Below are positions 10,100-22,090 of a stretch of 64,000 nucleotides of DNA, piece by piece. Origin of the DNA: Fasciola hepatica (lineage: Eukaryota; Platyhelminthes; Trematoda; Plagiorchiida; Fasciolidae); contig CANUEZ040000191.1 of NCBI GenBank assembly GCA_948099385.1, positions 1,550,001-1,614,000 on the forward strand, written 5' to 3'. Below the pieces are notes generated by a model. That model worked only from the letters and a program-made list of their open reading frames with translations, ran no database searches and had not been told where the DNA came from. Position numbers and translations under genes: made by a program. Every line of letters begins with the position of its first letter. Within the stretch, counting starts at the first letter, position 1.

Positions 10100-13000
10100 T
10101 TGTGGTTTGGGTGTTCGACTGACATTCGTTCACCCCAACCCTTCTTCGTGTCTCCGAGTGGGCTCTGTCCATGTGCAATGCACATGATTCCCTTAGCGGA
10201 TCAAACAGCTGTACAGTGCTTCCATAATTTTCAATGGTCAGTTCAGTGTTCAAGCTGCATGGAGAATCGTATTATACAAATCTACTCTGCTACTGCTCTA
10301 TTGCATTGTATGAGCAATCTGTGTGGATTGTTCATAAGGGAATGCCTTGGTTTTACTTAGGCCCATAAATAGAGAAGTGATGGAACATAGGATTGGATCG
10401 GTGTGCGAGAATTTGCTTGTTACCGTTCAAAGCGAAAGCGAAATCCGAAGCCAATTTGGGGGTTGTGCTATACCATGCATTGAATCTGTTGAACAAAGCG
10501 TTGAGCACATATCGGATAGCCTTGTGGTTTGGGTGTTCGACTGACATTCGTTAACCCCAACCCTTGTTCGTGTCTCCGAGTGGGCTCTGTCCATGTGCAA
10601 TGCTCATGATTCCCTTAGCGGATCAAACAGCTGTACAGTGCTCCCAAAATTTGCAATGATCAGTTCAGTGTTCAAGCTGCATGGAGAATCATATTATACA
10701 AATCTACTCTGCTACTGCTCTATTGCATTGTATGAGCAATCTGTGTGGATTGTTCATAAGGGAATGCCTTGGTTTTACTTAGGCCCATAAATAGAGAAGT
10801 GATGGAACATAGGATTGGATCGGTGTGCGAGAATTTGGTTGTTAACGTTCAAAGCGAAAGCGAAAGCCGAAGCCAATTTGGGGATTGTGCTATATCATGT
10901 ATTGTATATGTTGAACAAAGCGTTCAGATCCATATCGGATAGCCTTGTTGTTTGGGTGTTCGTCAGACAATCATTGAACCCAACCCTTGTTCGTGTCTCC
11001 GAGTGGGCTATGTCCATGTGCAATGCTCATGATTCCCTTAGCGGATCAAACAGCTGTACAGTGCTTCCATAATTTTCAATGGTCAGTTCAGTGTTCAAGC
11101 TGCATGGAGAATCATATTATATAAATCTACTCTGCTACTGCTCTATTGCATTGTATGAGCAATCTGTGTGGATTGTTCATAAGGGAATGCCTTGGTTTTA
11201 CTTAGGCCCATAAATAGAGAAGTGATGGAACATAGGATTGGATCGGTGTGCGAGAATTTGGTTGTTACCGTTCAAAGCGAAAGCGAAAGCCGAAGCCAAT
11301 TTGGGGATTGTGCTATATCATGTATTGTATATGTTGAACAAAGCGTTGAGACCCATATCGGATAGCCTTGTGGTTTGGGTGTTCGACTGACAATCGTTCA
11401 CCCCAACCCTTGTTCATGTCTCCGAGTGGGCTCTGTCCATGTGCAATGCTCATGATTCCCTTAGCGGATCAAACAGCTGTACAGTGCTTCCATAATTTTC
11501 AATGGTCAGTTCAGTGTTCAAGCTGCATGGAGAATCATATTATACAAATCTACTCTGCTACTGCTCTATTGCATTGTATGAGCAATCTGTGTGGATTGTT
11601 CATAAGGGAATGCCTTGGTTTTACTTAGGCCCATAAATAGAGAAGTGATGGAACATAGGATTGGATCGGTGTGCGAGAATTTGGTTGTTACCGTTCGAAG
11701 CGAAAGCGAAAGCCGAAGCCAATTTGGGGATTGTGCTATATCATGTATTGTATATGTTGAACAAAGCGTTGAGACCCATATGGGATAGCCTTGTGGTTTG
11801 GGTGTTCGACTGACATTCGTTCACCCCAACCCTTGTTCTTGTCTCCGAGTGGGCTCTGTCCATGTGCAATGCTCATGATTCCCTTAGCGGATCAAACAGC
11901 TGTACGGTGCTTCCATCATTTTCAATGGTCAGTTCAGTGTTCAAGCTGCATGGAGAATCATATTATACAAATCTACTCTGCTACTGCTCTATTGCATTGT
12001 ATGAGCAATCTGTGTGGGGATTGTTCATAAGGCGAATGCCTTGGTTTTACTTAGGCCCATAAATAGAGAAGTGATGGAACATAGGATTGGATCGGTGTGC
12101 GAGAATTTGCTTGTTACCGTTCAAAGCGAAAGCGAAATCCGAAGCCAATTTGGGGGTTGCGCTATACCATGTAGTGCATATGTTGAACAAAGCGTTGAGC
12201 ACATATCGGATAGCCTTGTGGTTTGGGTGGTCGACTGACATTCGTTAACCCCAACCCTTGTTCGTGTCTCCGAGTGGGCTCTGTCCATGTGCAATGCTCA
12301 TGATTCCCTTAGCGGATCAAACAGCTGTACAGTGCTCCCAAAATTTGCAATGATCAGTTCAGTGTTCAAGCTGCATGGAGAATCATATTATACAAATCTA
12401 CTCTGCTACTGCTCTATTGCATTGTATGAGCAATCTGTGTGGATTGTTCATAAGGGAATGCCTTGGTTTTATTTGGGCCCATAAATAGAGAAGTGATGGA
12501 ACACAAGATTGGATCGGTGTGCGAGAATTTGGTTGTTAACGTTCAAAGCGAAAGCGAAAGCCGAAGCCAATTTGGGGATTGTGCTATATCATGTATTGTA
12601 TATGTTGAACAAAGCGTTGAGACCCATATCTGATAGCATTGTTGTTTGGGTGTTCGTCAGACAATCATTGAACCCAACCCTTGTTCGTGTCTCCGAGTGG
12701 GCTATGTCCATGTGCAATGCTCATGATTCCCTTAGCGGATCAAACAGCTGTACAGTGCTTCCATAATTTTCAATGGTCAGTTCAGTGTTCAAGCTGCATG
12801 GAGAATCATATTATATAAATCTACTCTGCTACTGCTCTATTGCATTGTATGAGCAATCTGTGTGGATTGTTCATAAGGGAATGCCTTGGTTTTACTTAGG
12901 CCCATAAATAGAGAAGTGATGGAACATAGGATTGGATCGGTGTGCGAGAATTTGGTTGTTACCGTTCAAAGCGAAAGCGAAAGCCGAAGCCAATTTGGGG

Positions 13001-14756
13001 ATTGTGCTATATCATGTATTGTATATGTTGAACAAATCGTTGAGACCCATATCGGATAGCCTTGTGGTTTGGGTGTTCGACTGACAATCGTTCACCCCAA
13101 CCCTTGTTCATGTCTCCGAGTGGGCTCTGTCCATGTGCAATGCTCATGATTCCCTTAGCGGATCAAACAGCTGTACAGTGCTTCCATAATTTTCAATGGT
13201 CAGTTCAGTGTTCAAGCTGCATGGAGAATCATATTATACAAATCTACTCTGCTACTGCTCTATTGCATTGTATGAGCAATCTGTGTGGGGATTGTTCATA
13301 AGGGAATGCCTTGGTTTTACTTAGGCCCATAAATAGAGAATGATGGAACATAGGATTGGATCGTTGTGCGAGAATTTGGTTGTTACCGTTCGAAGCGAAA
13401 GCGAAAGCCGAAGCCAATTTGGGGATTGTGCTATATCATGTATTGTATATGTTGAACAAATCGTTGAGACCCATATGGGATAGCCTTGTGGTTTGGGTGT
13501 TCGACTGACATTCGTTCACCAAAACGCCTGTTCGTGTCCCCGTGTGGGCTCTGTCCATGTGCAATGCTCATGATTCCCTTAGCGGATCAAACAGCTGTAC
13601 AGTGCTTCCATCATTTTCAATGGTCAGTTCAGTGTTCAAGCTGCATGGAGAATCATATTATACAAATCTACTCTGCTACTGCTCTATTGCATTGTATGAG
13701 CAATCTGTGTGTGGATTGTTCATGAGGGAATGCCTTGGTTTTACTTAGGCCCATAAATAGAGAAGTGATGGAACATAGGATTGGATCGGTGTGCGAGAAT
13801 TTGGTTGGTACCGTTCAAAGCGAAAGCGAAAGCCGAAGCCAATTTGGGGATTGTGCTATATCATGTATTGTATATGTTGAACAAAGCGTTCAGATCCATA
13901 TCGGATAGCCTTGTTGTTTGGGTGTTCGTCAGACAATCATTGAACCCAACCCGTGTTCGTGTCTCCGAGTGGGCTATGTCCATGTGCAATGCTCATGATT
14001 CCCTTAGCGGATCAAACAGCTGTACAGTGCTTCCATCATTTTCAATGGTCAGTTCAGTGTTCAAGCTGCATGGAGAATCATATTATACAAATCTACTCTG
14101 CTACTGCTCTATTGCATTGTATGAGCAATCTGTGTGGATTGTTCATAAGGGAATGCCTTGGTTTTACTTAGGCCCATAAATAGAGAATTGATGGAACATA
14201 GGATTGGATCGGTGTGCGAGAATTTGATTGTTACCGTTCAAAGCGAAAGCGAAAGCCGAAGCCAATTTGGGGATTGTGCTATATCATGTATTGTATATGT
14301 TGAACAAAGCGTTGAGACCCATATCGGATAGCCTTTTGGTTTGGGTGTTCGACTGACATTCGTTCACCCCAACCCTTGTTCGTGTCTCCGAGTGGGCTCT
14401 GTCCATGTGCAATGCTCATGATTCCCTTAGCGGATCAAACAGCTGTACAGTGCTTCCATATTTTTCAATGGTCAGTTCAGTGTTCAAGCTGCATGGATAA
14501 TCATGTTATACAAATCTACTCTGCTACTGCTCTATTGCATTGTATGAGCAATCTGTGTGGATTGTTCATAAGGGAATGCCTTGGTTTTACTTAGGCCCAT
14601 AAATAGAGAAGTGATGGAACATAGGATTGGATCGGTGTGCGAGAATTTGGTTGTTACCGTTCAAAGCCAAAGCGAAAGCCGAAGCCAATTTGGGGATTGT
14701 GCTATATCATGTATTGTATATGTTGAACAAATCGTTGAGACCCATATGGGATAGCC
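10100..14756 (+). repeat. Array block 3: 11 monomers containing a 4-monomer (1,694-bp) tandem duplication
   Basis: Unit starts are 10100, 10522, 10945, 11368, 11791, 12216, 12639, 13062, 13486, 13911 and 14334. A series of rare variants recurs 1,694 bp apart: GAATTTGCTTG and GAAATCCG (10412 and 12106), GCTATACCATG (10468 and 12162), TTGAGCACATATCGG (10501 and 12195), CCCAAAATTTGCAATG (10642 and 12336), the GTCAGACAATCATTG block (10964 and 12658), and ACAATCG with TTCATGTC (11391 and 13085). Unit 13911 repeats the GTCAGACAATCATTG form once more. Unit 13486 carries the rare CACCAAAACGCCTG form and the CCCCGTG site. Confidence 0.8.
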
Positions 14757-17700
14757 TTGTGGTTTGGGTGTTCGACTGACATTCGTTCACCCAAACCCTT
14801 GTTCGTGTCTCCGAGTGTGCTCCGTCCATGTGCAATGCTCATGATTCCCTTAGCGGATCAAACAGCTGTACAGTGCTTCCATATTTTCCAATGGTCAGTT
14901 CAGTGTTCAAGCTGCATGGAGAATCATATTATACAAATCTACTCTGCTACTGCTCCATTGCATTGTATGAGCAATCTGTGTGGATTGTTCATAAGGGAAT
15001 GCCTTGGTTTTATTTGGGCCCATAAATAGAGAAGTGATCGAACATGGGATTGGATCGGTGTGCGATAAATTGGTTGTTACCGTTCAAAGCGAAAGCGAAA
15101 GCCGAAGCCAATTTGGGGATTGTGCTATATCATGTATTGTATATGTTGAACAAAGCGTTGAGACCCATTTCGGATAGCCTTGTGGTTTGGGTGTTCGACT
15201 GACATTCGTTCACCCCAACCCTTGTTCGTGTCCCTGAGTGGGCTCTGTCCATGTGCAATGCTCATGATTCCCTTAGCGGATCAAACAGCTGTACAGTGCT
15301 TCCATCATTTTCAATGGTCAGTTCAGTGTTCAAGCTGCATGGAGAATCATATTATACAAATCTACTCTGCTACTGCTCTATTGCATTGTATGAGCAATCT
15401 GTGTGGATTGTTCATAAGGGAATGCCTTGGTTTTACTTAGGCCCATAAATAGAGAAGTGATGGAACATAGGATTGGATCGGTGTTCGAGAATTTGATTGT
15501 TACCGTTCAAAGCGAAAGCGAAAGCCGAAGCCAATTTGGGGATTGTGCTATATCATGTATTGTATATGTTGAACAAAGCGTTCAGACCCACATGTGATAG
15601 ACTTGTGGTTTGGGTGTTCGCCTGACTTTCTTTGACCCAAACCCTTGTTCGTGTCCCCGTGTGGGCTCTGTCCATGTGCAATGCTCATGATTCCCTTAGC
15701 GGATCAAACAGCTGTACAGTGCTTCCATAATTTTCAATGGTCAGTTCAGTGTTCAAGCTGCATGGAGAATCATATTATACAAATCTACTCTGCTACTGCT
15801 CTATTGCATTGTATGAGCAATCTGTGTGTGGATTGTTCATAAGGGAATGCCTTGGTTTTACTTAGGCCCATAAATAGAGAAGTGATGGAACATAGGATTG
15901 GATCGGTGTGCGAGAATTGGTTGTTACCATTCAAAGGCAAACCGAAAACCGAAGCCAATTTGGGGATTGTGCTATATCATGTATTGTATATGTTGAACAA
16001 AGCGTTGAGACCCATATCGGATAGCCTTGTGGTTTGGGTGTTCGACTGACATTCGTTCACCCCAACCCTTGTTCGTGTCTCCGAGTGGGCTCTGTCCATG
16101 TGCAATGCTCATGATTCCCTTAGCGGATCAAACAGCTGTACAGTGCTTCCATAATTTTCAATGGTCAGTTCAGTGTTCAAGCTGCATGGAGAATCATATT
16201 ATACAAATCTACTCTGCTACTGCTCTATTGCATTGTATGAGCAATCTGTGTGGGGATTGTTCATAAGGGAATGCCTTGGTTTTACTTAGGACCATAAATA
16301 GAGAATTGATGGAACATGAGATTGGATCGGTGTGCGTGAATTTGATTGTTACCGTTCAAAGCGAAAGCGAAAGCCGAAGCCAATTTGGGGATTGTGCTAT
16401 ATCAATTATTGTATATGTTGAACAAAGCGTTGAGACCCATATCGGATAGCCTTGTGGTTTGGGTGTTCGACTGACATTCGTTCACCCCAACCCTTGTTCG
16501 TGTCTCCGAGTGGGCTCTGTCCATGTGCAATGCTCATGATTCCCTTAGCGGATCAAACAGCTGTACAGTGCTTCCATATTTTTCAATGGCCAGTTCAATG
16601 GTCAAGCTGCATGGAGAATCATATTATACAAATCTACTCTGCTACTGCTCTATTGCATTGTATGAGCAATCTGTGTGGGGATTGTTCATAAGGGAATGCC
16701 TTGGTTTTACTTAGGCCCATAAATAGAGAAGTGATGGAACATAGGATTGGATCGGTGTGCGTGAATTTGATTGTTACCGTTCAAAGCGAAAGCGAAAGCC
16801 GAAGCCAATTTGGGGATTGTGCTATATCATGTATTGTATATGTTGAACAAATCGTTCAGACCCATATCGGATAGCCTTGTGGTTTGGGTGTTCGACTGAC
16901 ATTCGTTCACCCAAACCCTTGTTCGTGTCTCCGAGTGGGCTTTGTCCATGTGCAATGCTCATGATTCCCTTAGCGGATCAAACAGCTGTACAGTGCTTCC
17001 ATAATTTTCAATGGTCAGTTCAGTGTTCAAGCTGCATGGAGAATCATATTATACAAATCTACTCTGCTACTGCTCTATTACATTGTATGAGCAATCTGTG
17101 TGGATTGTTCATAAGGGAATGCTTGGTTTTACTTAGGCCCATAAATAGAGAATGATGGAACATAGGATTGGATCGGTGTGCGAGAATTTGGTTGTTACCA
17201 TTCAAAGGCAAACCGAAAACCGAAGCCAATTTGGGGATTGTGCTATATCATGTATTGTATATGTTGAACAAAGCGTTGAGACCCATTTCGGATAGCCTTG
17301 TTGTTTGGGTTTTCGACTGACATTCGTTCACCCCAACCCTTGTTCGTGTCTCCGAGTGTGCTCTGTCCATGTGCGATGCTCATGATTCCCTTAGCGGATG
17401 AAACAGCTGTACAGTGCTTCCATAATTTTCAATGGTCAGTTCAGTGTTCAAGCTGCATGGAGAATCATATTATACAAATCTACTCTGCTACTGCTCTATT
17501 GCATTGTATGAGCAATCTGTGTGGAATGTTCATAAGGGAATGCCTTGGTTTTACTTAGGCCCATAAATAGAGAAGTGATGGAACATAGGATTCGATCGGT
17601 GTGCGAGAATTTGGTTGTTAGCGTTAAAAGCCAAAGCGTAAGCCGAAGCCAATTTGTGGATTGTGCTATATCATGTAGTGTATATGTTGAACAAAGCGTT

Positions 17701-18567
17701 GAGACCCATATGCGATAGCCTTGTGGTTTGGGTGTTCGACTGACATTCGTTCACCCCAACCCTTGTTCGTGTCTCCGAGTGGGCTCTGTCCATGTGCAAT
17801 GCTCATGATTCCCTTAGCGGATGAAACAGCTGTACAGTGCTTCCATAATTTTCAATGGTCAGTTCAGTGTTCAAGCTGCATGGAGAATCATATTATACAA
17901 ATCTACTCTGCTACTGCTCTGTTGCATTGTATGAGCAATCTGTGTGGATTGTTCATATGGGAATGCCTTGGTTTTAATTAGGCCCATAAATAGAGAAGTG
18001 ATGGAACATAGGATTGGATTGGTGTGCGAGAATTGGTTGTTACCATTCAAAGGCAAACCGAAAACCGAAGACAATTTGGGGATTGTGCTATATCATGTAT
18101 TGTATATGTTGAACAAAGCGTTGAGACCCATATCGGATAGCCTTGTGGTTTGGGTGTTCGACTGACATTCGTTCACCCCAACCCTTGTTCGTGTCTCCGA
18201 GTGGGCTCTGTCCATGTGCAATGCTCATGATTCCCTTAGCGGATCAAACAGCTGTACAGTGCTTCCATAATTTTCAATGGTCAGTTCAGTGTTCAAGCTG
18301 CATGGATAATCATATTATACAAATCTACTCTGCTACTGCTCTATTGCTTTGTGTGATCAATATGTGTGTGGATTGTTCATAAGGGAATGCCTTGGTTTTA
18401 CTTAGGACCATAAATAGAGAAGTGATGGAACATAAGATTGGATCGGTGTGCGTGAATTTGATTGTTACCGTTCAAAGCGAAAGCGAAAGCCGAAGCCAAT
18501 TTGGGGATTGTGCTATATCATGTATTGTATATGTTGAACAAAGCGTTGAGACCCATATCGGATAGCC
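14757..18567 (+). repeat. Array block 4: 9 monomers without a clear higher-order period
   Basis: Unit starts are 14757, 15180, 15603, 16027, 16452, 16877, 17298, 17721 and 18143. The units are ordinary, with mixed variants. Unit 15603 has the GCCTGACTTTCTTTGACC block preceded by CACATGTGATAG, a pair seen again at 33408 and 36800. Unit 16452 has CATATTTTTC and CCAGTTCAATGGTC, seen again at 19414 and 21106. The purine variant GGCAAACCG starts here (15937). Unit 18143 repeats the GTGTGATCAATATG form of units 5446 and 8830. Units 17298 and 17721 share GGATGAAAC. Confidence 0.75.
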
Positions 18568-21500
18568 TTGTGTTTTAGGTGTTCGCCTGACTTTCTTTGA
18601 CCCCAACCCTTGTTCGTGTCTCCGAGTGTGCTCTGTCCATGTGCAATGCTCATGATTCCCTTAGCGGATCAAACAGCTGTACAGTGCTTCCATCATTTTC
18701 AATGGTCAGTTCAGTGTTCAAGCTGCATGGAGAATCATATTATACAAATCTACTCTGTTACTGCTCTATTACATTGTATGAGCAATCTGTGTGGATTGTT
18801 CATAAGGGAATGCCTTGGTTTTACTTAGGCCCATAAATAGAGAAGTGATGGAACATAGGATTGGATCGGTGTGCGAGAATTGGTTGTTACCATTCAAAGG
18901 CAAACCGAAAACCGAAGCCAATTTGGGGATTGTGCTATATCATGTATTGTATATGTTGAACAAAGCGTTGAGACCCATATCGGATAGCCTTGTGGTTTGG
19001 GTGTTCGACTGACATTCGTTCACCCCAACCCTTGTTCGTGTCTCCGAGTGGGCTCTGTCCATGTGCAATGCTCATGATTCCCTTAGCGAATCAAACAGCT
19101 GTACAGTGCTTCCATAATTTTCATGGTCAGTTCAGTGTTCAAGCTGCATGGAGAATCATATTATACAAATCTACTCTGCTACTGCTCTATTGCATTGTAT
19201 GAGCAATCTGTGTGGGGATTGTTCATAAGGGAATGCCTTGGTTTTACTTAGGCCCATAAATATAGAAGTGATGGAACATAAGATTGGATCGGTGTGCGTG
19301 AATTTGATTGTTACCGTTCAAAGCGAAAGCGAAAGCCGAAGCCAATTTGGGGATTGTGCTATATCATGTATTGTATATGTTGAACAAAGCGTTGAGACCC
19401 ATATGGGATAGCGTTGTGTTTTAGGTGATCGCCTGACTTTCTTTGACCCCAACCCTTGTTCGTGTCTCCGAGTGGGCTCTGTCCATGTGCAATGCTCATG
19501 ATTCCCTTAGCGGATCAAACAGCTGTACAGTGCTTCCATATTTTTCAATGGCCAGTTCAATGGTCAAGCTGCATGTAGAATCATATTATTCAAATCTACT
19601 CTGCTACTGCTCTATTGCATTGTATGAGCAATCTGTGTGGATTGTTCATAAGGGAATGCCTTGGTTTTACTTAGGCCCATAAATAGAGAAGTGATGGAAC
19701 ATAAGATTGGATCGGTGTGCGTGAATTTGATTGTTACCGTTCAAAGCGAAAGCGAAAGCCGAAGCCAAATTGTGGATTGTGCTATATCATGTAGTGTATA
19801 TGTTGAACAAATCGTTCAGACCCATATGGGATAGCCTTGTGGTTTGGGTGTTCGACTGACATTCGTTCACCCAAACCCTTGTTCGTGTCTCCGAGTGGGC
19901 TTTGTCCATGTGCAATGCTCATGATTCCCTTAGCGGATGAAACAGCTGTACAGTGCTTCCATAATTTTCAATGGTCAGTTCAGTGTTCAAGCTGCATGGA
20001 GAATCATATTATACAAATCTACTCTGCTACTGCTCTATTGCATTGTATGAGCAATCTGTGTGGATTGTTCATAAGGGAATGCCTTGGTTTTACTTAGGCC
20101 CATAAATAGAGAAGTGATGGAACATAGGATTGGATCGGTGTGCGAGAATTGGTTGTTACCGTTCAAAGCGAAAGCGAAAGCCGAAGCCAATTTGTGGATT
20201 GTGCTATGTCATGTATTGTATATGTTGAACAAAGCGTTGAGACCCATATCGGATAGCCTTGTGGTTTGGGTGTTCGTCAGACAATCATTAAACCCAACCC
20301 TTGTTCGTGTCTCCGAGTGGGCTTTGTCCATGTGCAATGCTCATGATTCCCTTAGCGGATCAAACAGCTGTACAGTGCTTCCATCATTTTCAATGGTCAG
20401 TTCAGTGTTCAAGCTGCATGGAGAATCATATTATACAAATCTACTCTGCTACTGCTCTATTACATTGTATGAGCAATCTGTGTGGGGATTGTTCATAAGG
20501 GAATGCCTTGGTTTTACTAAGCCCATAAATAGAGGAGTGATGGAACATAGGATTGGATCGGTGTGCGAGAATTGGTTGTTACCATTCAAAGGCAAACCGA
20601 TAACCGAAGCCAATTTGGGGATTGTGCTATATCATGTATTGTATATGTTGAACAAAGCGTTGAGACCCATATCGGATAGCCTTGTGGTTTGGGTGTTCGA
20701 CTGACATTCGTTCACCCCAACCCTTGTTCGTGTCTCCGAGTGGGCTCTGTCCATGTGCAATGCTCATGATTCCCTTAGCGAATCAAACAGCTGTACAGTG
20801 CTTCCATAATTTTCATGGTCAGTTCAGTGTTCAAGCTGCATGGAGAATCATATTATACAAATCTACTCTGCTACTGCTCTATTGCATTGTATGAGCAATC
20901 TGTGTGGGGATTGTTCATAAGGGAATGCCTTGGTTTTACTTAGGCCCACAAATATAGAAGCGATGGAACACAAGATTGGATCGGTGTGCGTGAATTTGAT
21001 TGTTACCGTTCAAAGCGAAAGCGAAAGCCGAAGCCAATTTGGGGATTGTGCTATATCATGTATTGTATATGTTGAACAAAGCGTTGAGACCCATATGGGA
21101 TAGCCTTGTGTTTTAGGTGTTCGCCTGACTTTCTTTGACCCCAACCCTTGTTCGTGTCTCCGAGTGGGCTCTGTCCATGTGCAATGCTCATGATTCCCTT
21201 AGCGGATCAAACAGCTGTACAGTGCTTCCATATTTTTCAATGGCCAGTTCAATGGTCAAGCTGCATGTAGAATCATATTATTCAAATCTACTCTGCTACT
21301 GCTCTATTGCATTGTATGAGCAATCTGTGTGGGGATTGTTCATAAGGGAATGCCTTGGTTTTACTTAGGCCCATAAATAGAGAAGTGATGGAACATAAGA
21401 TTGGATCGGTGTGCGTGAATTTGATTGTTACCGTTCAAAGCTAATGCGGAGGCCGAAGCCAATTTGGGTATTGTGCTATATCATGTAGTGTATATGTTGA

Positions 21501-21953
21501 ACAAATCGTTGAGACCCATATCGGATAGCCTTGTGGTTTGGGTGTTCGACTGACATTCGTTCACCCAAACCCTTGTTCGTGTCTCCGAGTGGGCTTTGTC
21601 CATGTGCAATGCTCATGATTCCCTTAGCGGATCAAACAGCTGTACAGTGCTTCCAGAATTTTCAATGGTCAGTTCAATGTTCAAGCTGCATGGAGAATCG
21701 TATTATTCCAATATACACTGCTACTGCTCTATTACATTGTATGAGCAATCTGTGTGGATTGTTCATAAGGGAATCCCTTGGTTTTACTTAGGCCCATAAA
21801 TAGAGAAGTGATGGAACATAGGATTGGATCGGTGTGCGAGAAATTAATGGTTACCATTCGGGGAGAAATCGAAAGCCGAAGCCAATTCAAGGTGTGTGCT
21901 ATATCATGTATTGTATATGTTGAACAAAGCGTTGAGACCCATAAGGGATAGCC
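18568..21953 (+). repeat. Array block 5: 8 monomers forming two copies of a 4-monomer (1,692-bp) unit
   Basis: Unit starts are 18568, 18990, 19414, 19837, 20259, 20682, 21106 and 21531. Units 18990 and 20682 share the same one-base deletion (TTTTCATGGTC for TTTTCAATGGTC) and TTAGCGAATC. Units 19414 and 21106 share TTTTAGGTG, GCCTGACTTTC, CATATTTTTC, GGCCAGTTCAATGGTC, GCATGTAGAATC and TATTATTC. Units 19837 and 21531 share CACCCAAACCC with CTTTGTCC. These pairs are 1,692-1,694 bp apart. Unit 20259 has the GTCAGACAATC form where 18568 has GCCTGACTTTC, so the first position differs between the copies. A lost TAG around 20519 (TTACTAAGCCC) creates the longest chance ORF of the window here. Confidence 0.85.
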
Positions 21954-22090
21954 TTGTGGTTTGGGTGTTCGACTGACATTCGTTCACCCCAACCCTTGTT
22001 CGTGTCTCCGAGTGGGCTCTGTCCATGTGCAATGCTCACGATTCACTTAGCGGATCAAACAGCTGTACATTGCTTCTATAATTGTCAATG
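21425..22090 (+). repeat. Cluster of divergent monomer segments
   Basis: Across about 1.5 units the density of private changes rises. They include AAAGCTAATGCGGAGGCC at 21439, CCAGAATTTTC at 21653, TATTATTCCAATATACACTGC at 21702, AAATTAATGGTTACC at 21841 with CGGGGAGAAATCG following, CCAATTCAAGGTGTGTGC at 21882, and CACGATTCACTTAG with CATTGCTTCTATAATTGTC at 22037. Phase and unit length are preserved. It sits just right of the 4-monomer duplication and just left of where the CCCCGTG form becomes dominant, so it may mark a junction between separately homogenised domains. That reading is inference. Confidence 0.75.

Noticed and set aside
20084..20704. 206-codon ORF, the longest of the window, spanning more than one monomer
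   Set aside because: It exists only because the usual TTACTTAGGCCC stop is changed to TTACTAAGCCC in one unit and the indel phases happen to match. It translates satellite sequence and is not conserved in neighbouring units.
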